From Bacillus thuringiensis (lineage in GTDB: Bacteria; Bacillota; Bacilli; Bacillales; Bacillaceae_G), in NCBI RefSeq assembly GCF_022095615.2, contig NZ_CP155559.1, positions 1,237,501 through 1,301,500 on the forward strand: a DNA stretch of 64,000 nucleotides, written 5' to 3'. A program made the position numbers and the translations under genes. Below the pieces are notes generated by a model, which was not told the DNA's origin, did not search any database, and worked only from the letters and a program-made list of their open reading frames with translations. This document shows positions 34,826-45,292 of the stretch, piece after piece; position 1 is the stretch's first letter; each line of letters opens with the position of its first letter.

Positions 34826-36226
34826 ATGTTTACGATGGTACAGAAGCTTTGGCTTACAGTAGTATGTGCAGTATGTGTAACAGTTTCCTTTCTTTATTTT
34901 GTATCTTTATATTCGTATGAAAAACTATACGTTGATAATTTAAAAGATTCATTAGTAATGGAAGGGAAGCGTCTTGCTGCGCAATATGATAAGCGTGAAG
35001 GAATAGCAACTTTTGAAGAGAAAGTAAGAGCATTTGATCAAATATCTAGTTCAGACGTTCTTTTCGTATCTAACCCGCGTGATTTAAGCGCATGTTTACC
35101 TTTTGATGTGCATCATCATTCCCTTATAAGTGAAGGGGACAGGCAAGCGTTATTAGATGGAAAAACTGTGACAAAGATAGGATATGAGGAACATTTTGAC
35201 CGTAATATTATGGGGGTTGTCATCCCTGTTTTAGAAAATAAAAAATTAGTTGGCATTGTATATTCTTATATTCCTTTAAAAAGTATAAAAGACTTAATAT
35301 ATGATATGGGCCTTATTTTAGCACCGTTAGCACTTGCTATGACTTTACTGACAATATGGATTGGTAGAAAGATTATTATTGCTATCACGAGACCGCTTTC
35401 GCAAATGGAACGAGTTGCCAATCATTTGGCTACGGGAGATTTCTCAGAACGGATTACAATTTCTTCCGAAGATGAAATTGGACGATTAGGAAAAGCATTT
35501 AATAAAATGGCAAATTCTTTAGAGACAGAAGACGTAAAGCGAAAGGAATTTTTAGCTAACGTTTCGCATGAATTAAGAACACCGCTTAGTTATATAAAAG
35601 GATATAGTGAGGCTATTTTAGATGGTGTAGCGAAGGGGCCACAGCAGGAAAAAGTAACACAGCTCATTCATAAAGAAGCGGGGCGTATGCAGCGTCTCGT
35701 TCATGATTTATTAGATTTAGCACAATTAGAAGGTGAACATTTTCCGCTAAAGAAACAACCTATCGTTTTTTCACAACTGATTGAAGATGTGTTAGATACG
35801 TATGAGATTAAGTTTATAGAAAAGAAAATTCGTATTTCAACAAATCTAAATCCAGAAATCATTGTAATGATTGATGAGGATCGTATGCAACAAGTGCTTC
35901 ATAACGTGTTAGATAATGCGATACGGTATACAAATCAAAACGGGGATATTCTGATAACACTCAGGCAGATAGATGATTACTGTGAATTGAACATAAAAGA
36001 TACAGGAATCGGTATTGAAACAGAGCATTTAGAAAATCTTGGCGAACGTTTTTACCGCGTTGATAAAGCGAGAAGTCGTCAACATGGTGGAACAGGTTTA
36101 GGCCTTGCTATTGTCAGACAAATTGTTCATATACATGATGGACAGTGGCGAATTGAAAGTGAAAAAGGGAATGGAACGACAGTTAGTATTAAATTGAAAG
36201 TACAGGATGAGGGGAGCATGTTCTAA
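34826..36226 (+). CDS. Membrane sensor histidine kinase
   Basis: 466 residues, with GAGGTG (overlapping the regulator's stop) 6 bases before the ATG. Two membrane segments (about 10-30 and 160-180) flank an extracytoplasmic sensor of about 130 residues with a cluster of histidines (DVHHHS). A HAMP domain follows (about 180-235), then HisKA with His248 in NVSHELRTP, and HATPase_c with NVLDNAIRYTN, DTGIGI and GGTGLGLAI. It pairs with the response regulator just upstream. The stop codon lies inside the terminator hairpin. Confidence 0.92.
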   Translation: MFTMVQKLWLTVVCAVCVTVSFLYFVSLYSYEKLYVDNLKDSLVMEGKRLAAQYDKREGIATFEEKVRAFDQISSSDVLFVSNPRDLSACLPFDVHHHSLISEGDRQALLDGKTVTKIGYEEHFDRNIMGVVIPVLENKKLVGIVYSYIPLKSIKDLIYDMGLILAPLALAMTLLTIWIGRKIIIAITRPLSQMERVANHLATGDFSERITISSEDEIGRLGKAFNKMANSLETEDVKRKEFLANVSHELRTPLSYIKGYSEAILDGVAKGPQQEKVTQLIHKEAGRMQRLVHDLLDLAQLEGEHFPLKKQPIVFSQLIEDVLDTYEIKFIEKKIRISTNLNPEIIVMIDEDRMQQVLHNVLDNAIRYTNQNGDILITLRQIDDYCELNIKDTGIGIETEHLENLGERFYRVDKARSRQHGGTGLGLAIVRQIVHIHDGQWRIESEKGNGTTVSIKLKVQDEGSMF

Positions 36227-36247
36227 TTTTTAGAGCATGCTTTTTAT
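36213..36247 (+). terminator. Terminator of the two-component operon
   Basis: Imperfect stem AGCATGTTCTAA / TTAGAGCATGCT followed by TTTTTATATT. It includes the kinase stop codon. Confidence 0.7.
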
Positions 36248-36423
36248 ATTGAAGACAAAAGTTATACGTAAAGATATAAATTAATATGAAATAAATATCG
36301 GAATTTTGACGATTTTATGAACAAAACATTTGTACTTCTTACCAATTCGTTCTAAAATAGTTATGATGCAAAGTTCTTATAAATCGTTTCAATTGTTGTT
36401 TGGAAGATACTGAGGTGATTTAA

Positions 36424-37143
36424 CTGGAGTACAAATCTATTAAACCGAAAAAAATTTACGAAGAAGTATCTGAAGCTATTTTAACAATGATTAAAAATGG
36501 TACGTTAAAACCTGGTGACAAACTACTTCCTGTACATCAATTAGCTGAGCAGTTTCAAGTTGGTAGATCTGCTGTTCGTGAAGCGTTAAGTGCGCTAAGA
36601 GCAATGGGCTTAATTGAGATGAAACAAGGAGAAGGTACATATGTGAAGAATTTCGATTCTTCTTCATTAACAAAATCATTAAACAATAAATTATTAATGA
36701 AGAAAGAAGATATTTTGAACTTATTAGAAGTACGAAAGGTGCTTGAAGTGGGGGCAGTTCGAGCAGCTGCGGCAAAACGTACAGAAGATAATTTGCAAAA
36801 TATGAAGCATTGGTTAGATGAAATGGCAAAGAGCATTGGAGATGAAAAGGCTGGTGAAAAAGCAGATTTTCAGTTCCATATGGGAATTGCGGAGTCTTCG
36901 CATAACAACATTTTGCTTGAACTCATGAATCACGTTTCAGAGATGATCGCTGAAACGATTGGTGAATCAAGACGCATTATTTTATATGGTGAACAAACAA
37001 CATCAGAACGACTTATAGAAGAGCATCAAGTTATATATGATGCAGTGTTAAAGCAAGATGTAGAATTAGCGCAGCAAGCAATGCTAGATCATTTAACAAA
37101 TGTAGAACATATTGTCACAGGTAAAAACGATATAAATTCGTAA
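36424..37143 (+). CDS. lutR: LutR, FadR-type GntR repressor of L-lactate utilisation (CTG start)
   Basis: 239 residues if translation begins at CTG 36424, exactly 6 bases after GAGGTG. An in-frame TAA directly precedes this codon, so no other upstream start exists. The next ATG (36487) would remove the first helix of the winged-helix domain and has no ribosome site. The N-terminal GntR HTH (about 8-75, QFQVGRSAVREALSALRAMG) precedes the all-helical FCD ligand-binding domain (about 95-225). The 239-residue length matches LutR proteins. Position directly upstream of lutABC supports the assignment. Confidence 0.85.
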   Translation: MEYKSIKPKKIYEEVSEAILTMIKNGTLKPGDKLLPVHQLAEQFQVGRSAVREALSALRAMGLIEMKQGEGTYVKNFDSSSLTKSLNNKLLMKKEDILNLLEVRKVLEVGAVRAAAAKRTEDNLQNMKHWLDEMAKSIGDEKAGEKADFQFHMGIAESSHNNILLELMNHVSEMIAETIGESRRIILYGEQTTSERLIEEHQVIYDAVLKQDVELAQQAMLDHLTNVEHIVTGKNDINS

Positions 37144-37190
37144 TTTAATCTTTTAAAAATCAAATTTTTTGATAAAATAGAGAGAGATTA

Positions 37191-37204
37191 AGTAAGCGTT
37201 TTCT
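37191..37204. promoter_or_regulatory. cre-like (CcpA) site upstream of lutABC
   Basis: AGTAAGCGTTTTCT matches the cre consensus TGWAARCGYTWNCW at 13 of 14 positions. It lies about 110 bp before lutA, suggesting carbon catabolite repression. Confidence 0.5.
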
Positions 37205-37255
37205 TTAGAAGAGGGAGAGGATAGGCCGTGGTTGAGTCTACTTCTTCTTTCCTTA

Positions 37256-37268
37256 GTCATCTGATGAC
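37256..37268. promoter_or_regulatory. Palindrome, candidate LutR operator
   Basis: GTCATCTGATGAC is a perfect 6-bp inverted repeat around a central T, 44 bp before lutA. It has the short two-fold form expected for FadR-type GntR regulators. Confidence 0.55.
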
Positions 37269-37311
37269 CATATGTTTGTTGGTGGAGTTGTAAAAAGGGG
37301 GAGTAATAATT

Positions 37312-38031
37312 ATGAAAGTTACTTTATTTGTTACTTGTTTAGTTGATATGTTTGAAACAAATGTCGGCAAAGCAACAGTTGAAGTGTTGGAGCGTTTAGG
37401 TTGTGAAATTGAATTTCCAGAAGCACAAGTTTGTTGCGGTCAGCCTGCTTATAATAGCGGCCATGTAGAAGCAGCAAAAGAAGCGATGAAACATATGATT
37501 GAAACTTTCGAAGATGCAGAATATATTGTTACACCATCTGGTTCTTGTGCGACAATGTTTCATGAGTATCCACATGTTTTTAAAGATGATCCGAAGTGGG
37601 CTAAACGTGCACAAAAGGTTGCTGATAAAACATATGAATTTACACAATTTATTGTAGATGTTTTAAAAGTTACAGATGTTGGTGCAAGTTTACCAGGGAT
37701 AGCTACAATTCATAAATCTTGTCATATGACACGCCTACTTGGAGTAAAAGAGGCGCCAGGAATTTTATTATCAAACGTCAAAGGATTAACTGTGAGAGAA
37801 CTGCCAAACGAGCAAAATTGTTGTGGGTTTGGGGGAACGTTTTCAGTGAAGATGACTCCAATTTCTGAGCAAATGGTAGATGAAAAGGTAGATAGTGCAA
37901 TGGAAACAGGTGCTGATTATTTAATTGGTGCAGATTGTGGGTGTTTGTTAAACATTGGCGGACGTATTGAGCGTTTAGGAAAAGAAATAAAAGTAATGCA
38001 TATTGCTGAGGTACTGAATAGTCGCTCATGA
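37312..38031 (+). CDS. lutA: Lactate utilisation protein LutA
   Basis: 239 residues with AAAAGGGGGAG upstream of the ATG. It contains two CCG domains ([12 protein letters not shown] near residue 40 and [10 protein letters not shown] near 167), a fold that binds iron-sulfur clusters and is shared with GlcF. It is part of the LutABC complex that oxidises L-lactate to pyruvate. First gene of the operon; lutB follows 16 bp downstream. Confidence 0.94.
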   Translation: MKVTLFVTCLVDMFETNVGKATVEVLERLGCEIEFPEAQVCCGQPAYNSGHVEAAKEAMKHMIETFEDAEYIVTPSGSCATMFHEYPHVFKDDPKWAKRAQKVADKTYEFTQFIVDVLKVTDVGASLPGIATIHKSCHMTRLLGVKEAPGILLSNVKGLTVRELPNEQNCCGFGGTFSVKMTPISEQMVDEKVDSAMETGADYLIGADCGCLLNIGGRIERLGKEIKVMHIAEVLNSRS

Positions 38032-38047
38032 AGGGGGAACATAAGCT

Positions 38048-40179
<2,132 letters not shown>

Positions 40180-40188
40180 AAGAGGGGA

Positions 40189-40217
40189 AAGCAGGCCAGA
40201 AAATGGCCTGCTTTTTT
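40189..40217 (+). terminator. Terminator of the lutABC operon
   Basis: 8-bp GC-rich stem GCAGGCCA/TGGCCTGC followed by T6. Confidence 0.92.
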
Positions 40218-40292
40218 AGTAGAATAAAGGATAATATGAAGTAGAAGTTCTCTCCTTTTTTTGCTATGTTCTTCTGGAAAGGAGAGGAAGGG

Positions 40293-41015
40293 ATGTTCAC
40301 TTATTTATATGCATTGTTAGTGGGGATGGTGTTTGGTTCTTTTTTTATGTTAATTGCGATGAGAGTGCCACTAGGTGAGTCTATCATTACCCCTCGTTCG
40401 CATTGTCATTATTGTAAGTATGTGCTAAAGCCAAAAGAATTGATCCCAATCATTTCATTTTGTATACAAAGGGGACGTTGTACGAATTGTAAGAGGGAAA
40501 TTTCAATTTTGTACGTAGTATTTGAACTTGTAACCGGAATGATATTTTTTCTTACTGTATATATGATTGGGATGGAACGAGAGCTTATCATCATTTTATC
40601 GCTATTTTCATTACTTCTTATTATTTCAGTTACAGATTACATATATATGTTAATCCCAAATCGTATTTTAGCTTGGTTTGCCTGTTTACTCATTTTAGAA
40701 TGTATTTTTGTACCGTTAGTCACTTGGACAGATAGTATAGTTGGTAGTGGTGTTATATTCATTTTGTTATATTGTATGCAAAAGATATATCCAGAAGGGC
40801 TTGGTGGAGGAGATATAAAATTACTTTCGTTACTTGGATTTATAGTGGGACTCAAAGGGATTTTTCTGATTTTATTTTTAGCATCTTGCTTTAGTCTTTG
40901 TTTTTTTGGAGCTGCTATAGTATTAAAACGTATGAAAATGAGGACTCAAATTCCGTTTGGCCCTTTTATTAGCCTTGGGGCGATATGTTATATGTTGGTC
41001 ACATATACAAAATAG
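40293..41015 (+). CDS. comC: Type IV prepilin peptidase / late competence protein ComC
   Basis: 240 residues from the ATG at 40293 with GGAGAGGAAG upstream. The N-terminal domain has paired zinc cysteines (CHYC and CTNC, about 36-72), and the aspartyl protease motifs are SVTDYIYMLIPN and LGGGDIKLL. About seven membrane segments. It cleaves leader peptides of pseudopilins (ComGC-type) needed for DNA uptake. It is followed after 14 bp by a small receiver-like gene. Confidence 0.9.
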   Translation: MFTYLYALLVGMVFGSFFMLIAMRVPLGESIITPRSHCHYCKYVLKPKELIPIISFCIQRGRCTNCKREISILYVVFELVTGMIFFLTVYMIGMERELIIILSLFSLLLIISVTDYIYMLIPNRILAWFACLLILECIFVPLVTWTDSIVGSGVIFILLYCMQKIYPEGLGGGDIKLLSLLGFIVGLKGIFLILFLASCFSLCFFGAAIVLKRMKMRTQIPFGPFISLGAICYMLVTYTK

Positions 41016-41029
41016 AGAGGGGATAGAAA

Positions 41030-41341
41030 ATGAATGTATATATGGATGATCAAAGAAGTTGTCCATACGGATATGTTTTGGCAACTACAGTAGAATCTGC
41101 GTTACAATTTGTTCGGAGTAATAAGGTAAACATCCTTTCTCTTGACTATAATATGGGATGGAGGCAAAAGAGCGGATTAGATTTTGTAGAAGCCTTTTGT
41201 ACGGAAGGTTTATATGTTAATGAGATTTATCTTCATACAAATGATGTCATCGGTATGCACCAGATGAAGCAGAGAATTGAGGAAGGGAAAGAAAAAGGGG
41301 AGATCCACCCTCATATTGTCATTAAATATGTAGGGAGCTAA
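41030..41341 (+). CDS. Small cyclic-phosphate-processing receiver-like (cREC) protein
   Basis: 103 residues with GAGGGGATAG upstream of the ATG. MNVYMDDQRSCPYGYVLA, VNILSLDYNMG and EIYLHTNDVIGMHQMK match the cREC family, small standalone receiver folds predicted to act on cyclic nucleotide phosphates. The acidic pair DD at 6-7 and Asp near residue 40 are kept. It lies 14 bp after comC, so probably the same transcript. Family recognition is from memory. Confidence 0.7.
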   Translation: MNVYMDDQRSCPYGYVLATTVESALQFVRSNKVNILSLDYNMGWRQKSGLDFVEAFCTEGLYVNEIYLHTNDVIGMHQMKQRIEEGKEKGEIHPHIVIKYVGS

Positions 41342-41371
41342 AAACTCCAAAGTGAAACTTTGGAGTTTTTA
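41341..41371. terminator. Bidirectional terminator
   Basis: 12-bp stem AAAACTCCAAAG/CTTTGGAGTTTT between convergent genes. Stop codons of both genes lie at or in its edges. Confidence 0.88.
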
Positions 41372-42220
41372 ATGTTTCATATGAGCTTGTAAAGGAATGA
41401 TTTCCTCTGTTTGAGCGGCTACTAATTCAGTCTCTTCCTGTTTAACATCAGGTGCTTTCTTTGTTAAGTAATGATATACCATGCCAACAAATACAGATCC
41501 GCCAATAATGTTACCGATTGTAACTGGAATTAAGTTGTGAATAGCGCCCGCGAAAGTAATTGTATCAGGATGTGGTGATAATAAAGATAAGGCAAACAAT
41601 GATAAGTTTGCGATACTATGCTCATAACCAGATAAAAAGAAAGTGAAAACGAGCATCATCATCATTAGTATTTTGGCTGTGTCACCTTTCACTTGAGAAG
41701 GTAAGAAGCAAGCAAGACATACGAGCCAGTTACATAAAATCGCTTTAAAGAATAATTGCATTGTAGGTGTATTCATCTTTCCTTCAACAACTTTATTCAT
41801 GAAATGACCGTGATCAATGGCTTCGAAAATGCCAGTTGCGTAAAATAGTAAGGCAAAGAATAAAGCGCCAGCTAAGTTACCCGCATAACAAGCAACCCAG
41901 TTGCGAAGTGTATCAGAAATAGTTGTTTCTTTTCTTAAAGTTGCTACAGTGAAATACATTGTGTTTCCAGTAAACAATTCAGCGCCACCATATATAATAA
42001 GAACGAGAGCAATTCCGAAAAACATAGAAGCAGCTAAATAAGTTGCTGGTGAATCTGCAATGTGAAAAAAGTTACCTAATTTAAAACATAGTACAATAAT
42101 AAAACCGATATAAATACCCGCAAGTGCGGCACGAATGAAATATTGCATCGGGTTTGTATCTAGCATTTGTTTTTTGCTCTTAGCCAGTTTGACAACATAA
42201 TCTAATCCTTGTTCTAGCAT
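41369..42220 (-). CDS. Formate/nitrite transporter (FNT) family channel
   Basis: 283 residues, six membrane segments. It has the FNT-family inner helix breaks (FGIALVLIIYGGAELFTGN, about 69-87) and the second-repeat region NWVACYAGNLAGALF and CNWLVCLACFLP. Pentameric channels of this family carry formate, nitrite or hydrosulfide. A Fnr-type site and a perfect cre site lie upstream, so anaerobic and carbon control are likely, which favours formate. The 30-residue C-terminal tail is hydrophilic. Confidence 0.88.
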   Translation of the reverse strand: MLEQGLDYVVKLAKSKKQMLDTNPMQYFIRAALAGIYIGFIIVLCFKLGNFFHIADSPATYLAASMFFGIALVLIIYGGAELFTGNTMYFTVATLRKETTISDTLRNWVACYAGNLAGALFFALLFYATGIFEAIDHGHFMNKVVEGKMNTPTMQLFFKAILCNWLVCLACFLPSQVKGDTAKILMMMMLVFTFFLSGYEHSIANLSLFALSLLSPHPDTITFAGAIHNLIPVTIGNIIGGSVFVGMVYHYLTKKAPDVKQEETELVAAQTEEIIPLQAHMKH

Positions 42221-42305
42221 GAGTAATACGCTCCTTTAGTACATCATCTATAAATACTCCTTATATGAATAAAGTACATGGAATTGTTCTTAGTTTCAAT
42301 AAGTT

Positions 42306-42321
42306 TGTGCAATGTTTCACA
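42306..42321. promoter_or_regulatory. Fnr-type (TGTGA-N6-TCACA) site
   Basis: Read on the minus strand it is TGTGA-AACATT-GCACA, one mismatch from the Fnr/Crp consensus of Bacilli. It lies about 90 bp upstream of the FNT gene. Confidence 0.6.
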
Positions 42322-42341
42322 AAAAGGACATACATGCATTA

Positions 42342-42355
42342 AGAAAACGTTTACA
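42342..42355. promoter_or_regulatory. cre (CcpA) site, 14/14 match
   Basis: AGAAAACGTTTACA on the plus strand, TGTAAACGTTTTCT on the minus strand, fits TGWAARCGYTWNCW fully. It lies about 120 bp upstream of the FNT gene. Confidence 0.6.
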
Positions 42356-42404
42356 AAAGATAGTATAATGGAATTTTTTCTGGACATTGAGAGGAGGAAG
42401 GGAA

Positions 42405-42437
42405 AAAAGAAAAAGCGCTGTAATTACAGCGCTTTTT
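42405..42437 (-). terminator. Terminator of the TerC-family gene
   Basis: Palindrome AAAAAGCGCTG-TAATTA-CAGCGCTTTTT. The stop codon lies in the loop, and T-rich sequence follows on the minus strand. Confidence 0.9.
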
Positions 42438-43218
42438 CGTCTAAATTCTTTTCTACTTTTACTTCTACTTCTTTCGAGAAGAACCAACCGCCAACTGCGA
42501 TTCCAACTAATACAATCCAGAATGTAAGTTTCCATGGTGTAGATTCTGGGAATGAATGCGGAATTACATTTAATGCAGGGTGTGCTAATGTATAGACTGC
42601 TAACTTCACACCAACCCAACCTACAATTAAGAATGCTGCAGTTTCAAGTCCTGGTTTACGTTTTAAGATTTGTACGAAAGCAGTTGCTGCAAATCGCATA
42701 ATGATTAATCCGATAAGTCCACCTACAAAGATAACAACGAATTGCCCAGTATCAAGACTACCAACTGTACCTAATCCTGTTTTTGGTAAAGTCATTGCTA
42801 ATGCAACAGCAGCTAAAATTGAATCAACCGCGAAGGCGATATCAGCAACCTCAACTTTAAATACAGTCCACCAAAAATTCTCTTGTTTTTTCTTTGCTTC
42901 TTTTTCTTCTGCTTCTTCATCCGTATTCTTTTTAACATACGTTTTAAATAAGTGATTACCAGCGATAAACATAAGGTAAATGGCACCAATTGCTTGCACT
43001 TGCCATACATCGACTAAGAACGAGATCATAAATAACGATCCGAATCGGAAAACAAATGCCCCCGCTAATCCATAAAATAGTGCTTTCTTTCGTTTTTCTT
43101 CTGGTAAATGTTTTACCATAATTGCAAGAACAAGAGCGTTATCAGCCGCTAAAATCCCTTCAAGTGCAATTAGGATGAGTAATACCCAACCATACTCCAA
43201 TAATAATGATACATCCAT
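42424..43218 (-). CDS. TerC-family membrane protein, predicted Mn2+ exporter
   Basis: 264 residues from the ATG at 43218, 7 bases after AGGAG; the nearer ATG six bases upstream is too close to that site. Seven to eight membrane segments. The conserved acidic motifs EGILAADNALVLA (about 18-30) and VEVADIAFAVDSILAAV (about 121-137) are the metal-binding core of TerC/YkoY/YceF proteins, which export Mn2+ and help metalate secreted enzymes. A yybP-ykoY riboswitch with terminator precedes it, which supports Mn2+ control. Confidence 0.9.
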   Translation of the reverse strand: MDVSLLLEYGWVLLILIALEGILAADNALVLAIMVKHLPEEKRKKALFYGLAGAFVFRFGSLFMISFLVDVWQVQAIGAIYLMFIAGNHLFKTYVKKNTDEEAEEKEAKKKQENFWWTVFKVEVADIAFAVDSILAAVALAMTLPKTGLGTVGSLDTGQFVVIFVGGLIGLIIMRFAATAFVQILKRKPGLETAAFLIVGWVGVKLAVYTLAHPALNVIPHSFPESTPWKLTFWIVLVGIAVGGWFFSKEVEVKVEKNLDEKAL

Positions 43219-43327
43219 GTACATTCTCCTCTCATTTCTATAAGTACTAAATAAGTGAAGAATTTCCCCACTATTTAGTTTCCCCATACTCCTACCTATT
43301 AACTTTGGAAGAATTTGGTAATGAATA

Positions 43328-43363
43328 CAAAAAAGACCTCTGCCGTTAATAGGCAAAGGTCTT
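43328..43363 (-). terminator. Riboswitch expression-platform terminator
   Basis: Stem AAGACCTTTGCC/GGCAGAGGTCTT followed by TTTTTTG on the minus strand, between the yybP-ykoY aptamer and the TerC gene. It is the likely attenuator that Mn2+ binding disrupts. Confidence 0.85.
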
Positions 43364-43379
43364 GCTAGACATATGTAAT

Positions 43380-43472
43380 GAAAATGCCAACAAAGCCGGA
43401 AGAACTAGGTTCTACGTAATGACGACTTTGTTTCCAAGAAATATTCTTGGACGCTACTCCCCTTTGGAGATA
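43380..43472 (-). ncRNA. yybP-ykoY (Mn2+) riboswitch aptamer
   Basis: The minus strand carries the hallmark 5' segment AAAGGGGAGTAGCG, the internal GTCGTCATTACGTAG, and the 3' segment TTCCGGCTTTGTTGGCA, in the order and spacing of the yybP-ykoY motif. It sits between a consensus promoter and a terminator in front of a TerC-family gene, the classic context. Confidence 0.9.
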
Positions 43473-43487
43473 TGCTATTGTACTCTC

Positions 43488-43516
43488 ATTATATGGATAA
43501 TTTATACGGTTGTCAA
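43488..43516 (-). promoter_or_regulatory. Consensus sigma-A promoter of the riboswitch transcript
   Basis: On the minus strand TTGACA (43511-43516) and TATAAT (43488-43493) are spaced exactly 17 bases. The -35 box contains the stop codon of the upstream KtrB-like gene. Confidence 0.88.
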
Positions 43517-44832
43517 CCTGTTAAAATATCTTCATTCGGATATTTTATTTTTCGGTTCTTTTTACGTGCAAATGAAAAAGCCAATGTTAAAGGTCCCATT
43601 TTCCCAAAAAACATCATAAAGATGATAATAGCTTTTCCAATCATAGTTAAGTGTGGTGTGAAATTCATACTGAGACCGACAGTCCCAAATGCTGAAAATA
43701 CTTCGAAAGCACTCATCAATAGAGGAACTCGCTCAGTAATACTTAAAATTAAAATAGCAAAAAAGATAAATGAAATGGAAATAATAGTGATGGTCAATGC
43801 TTTGACAATGAGAGTATCTTTAATAGATTTTTTAAACACGACAATATCATCTTGTTCTTGTAAAAATTTAAATACCCCAAAAAACATGATTAAAAATGTT
43901 GTTAACTTAATTCCACCACCAGTTGAAGCACTACCAGCGCCAATAAACATAAGGAGCATCATTAATAGTAGGGAAGGCTTTGATAATGCAGAAATATCAA
44001 TTGTATTAAACCCGGCAGTACGAGTTGAAACCGCCTGGAAATAAGCGGCCATGCCTTCTTCAAATGGGGTAAAGCCTCTCATAGAAAGGGAATTGTGGAA
44101 CTCGAATATAAAAATAAAAATAGTCGCAATAATATTGACGATTAGAGTAGAAGAGAGCATAAGTTTTGAGTGTAGTGTAAGGTTTTTAAAATTTTTCTTT
44201 CTTTTTATATCTACGATTACTGTAAAACCAATCCCACCTAAAATAATGAGGGAGGAAATAACGAGATTGACAAGAATGCTATGAGAATGGGACATTAAAT
44301 TATCGCTCCACACAGAAAAACCAGCATTGTTAAAAGCAGAGATCGAATGAAAAAAGCTATAATAGATCCCTTTAGCAATCCCGTATTTTGGTACCCATTC
44401 AAAAGAAAGAATCAAAGTAGCGATACATTCGACTGTAAAAGAGAATAAAAATAATGCTTTGGCAAGACGAATGACGCCACCAATGTTTGTTTGATTTAAC
44501 GCTTGTTGTAACAAAATTCGGTTTTGAAGACCAATTTTTCTGCCGAGCATAATCGCAATTAAAACGGCAAAGCTCATAATGCCAAGTCCGCCCACTTGTA
44601 TAAGCGTTAAAATGACACATTGGCCAAATAAGGTAAATACTTTTCCTGTGTCTACAACACCAAGCCCTGTAACCGTACAAGCAGAAACGGTTGTAAATAA
44701 AGCATCGAGCCATGAAATAGACGTTGTTGTAGCAATTGGTAGCTTTAATAAGCATGTACCGATAATTGATAACATAATAAAAGACAAAGTAAGAACACGG
44801 GGAGGACTCATGCTAATATTAATCCGTTTCAT
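43513..44832 (-). CDS. KtrB/TrkH-family potassium transporter subunit
   Basis: 439 residues with AGGAACG upstream. Four membrane-pore-membrane repeats give selectivity motifs TVTGLG, NNAGFS, RTAGFN and GTVGLS, defining the Ktr/Trk/HKT superfamily. Such subunits need a cytosolic RCK protein (KtrA or KtrC), and none is encoded in this window. It takes up K+ in exchange for the membrane potential or with Na+. A second copy lies at 50901-52250. Confidence 0.9.
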   Translation of the reverse strand: MKRINISMSPPRVLTLSFIMLSIIGTCLLKLPIATTTSISWLDALFTTVSACTVTGLGVVDTGKVFTLFGQCVILTLIQVGGLGIMSFAVLIAIMLGRKIGLQNRILLQQALNQTNIGGVIRLAKALFLFSFTVECIATLILSFEWVPKYGIAKGIYYSFFHSISAFNNAGFSVWSDNLMSHSHSILVNLVISSLIILGGIGFTVIVDIKRKKNFKNLTLHSKLMLSSTLIVNIIATIFIFIFEFHNSLSMRGFTPFEEGMAAYFQAVSTRTAGFNTIDISALSKPSLLLMMLLMFIGAGSASTGGGIKLTTFLIMFFGVFKFLQEQDDIVVFKKSIKDTLIVKALTITIISISFIFFAILILSITERVPLLMSAFEVFSAFGTVGLSMNFTPHLTMIGKAIIIFMMFFGKMGPLTLAFSFARKKNRKIKYPNEDILTG

Positions 44833-44892
44833 GTTACATATCGTTCCTTTCAGTTTGCTCTTACTAGTATGTGAAAAAGCACGATTATGTAT

Positions 44893-44928
44893 GTTAAAAA
44901 TAGAAAGAGGCAGAGAATATCTGCCTCT
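44893..44928 (-). terminator. Terminator after the SASP gene
   Basis: 9-bp stem AGAGGCAGA/TCTGCCTCT with a T-rich tail on the minus strand. Confidence 0.8.
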
Positions 44929-44946
44929 AAGCCATATGGTATAGTA

Positions 44947-45132
44947 TTATCCACGTAATTGTTGTTGAGCTAAAGCAACAAGTCGTTTCGTTACTTCACC
45001 GCCAACTGAACCGTTAGAACGAGATGCTGTATTAGAACCTAAGCTAACACCGAATTCTTGTGCGATTTCATATTTAAATTGTTCAAGCGCTTGTTCTGCA
45101 CCTGGAACTAGTAATTTGTTTGTTTTTACCAT
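44947..45132 (-). CDS. Alpha/beta-type small acid-soluble spore protein
   Basis: 61 residues from the ATG at 45132, 9 bases after AAGGATG. The family signature is complete: [11 protein letters not shown], containing the GPR protease site, then [29 protein letters not shown]. It binds spore DNA and protects it from UV and heat. Expressed in the forespore (sigma-G) in known cases. Which of the several paralogues this is cannot be stated. Confidence 0.93.
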   Translation of the reverse strand: MVKTNKLLVPGAEQALEQFKYEIAQEFGVSLGSNTASRSNGSVGGEVTKRLVALAQQQLRG

Positions 45133-45257
45133 GTTGATACACATCCTTATAAGTAGTCCAGTTCAGCTAAGTACCTATCTAAACTGGTAACGTTATTTTA
45201 TGTGGAAACGACGTACTCATACGCGGAAGTAATCGGTGTGATTAGAAGTTATTGGAT

Positions 45258-45292
45258 AGAAAAAAGAGTAGCAAATTTGCTACTCTTTTTTC
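45258..45292 (-). terminator. Terminator of the phaJ-side operon
   Basis: Perfect 16-bp palindrome AAAAAAGAGTAGCAAA/TTTGCTACTCTTTTTT. The phaJ stop codon (TAG) is inside the stem. Confidence 0.9.

Noticed and set aside
36487..36489. ATG as start of lutR
   Set aside because: No ribosome site and it would delete the first helix of the winged-helix domain; the CTG at 36424 fits better.
43362..44044. Plus-strand frames over the riboswitch and the KtrB-like gene
   Set aside because: They overlap the Mn2+ riboswitch and a convincing minus-strand transporter gene and have no ribosome site.
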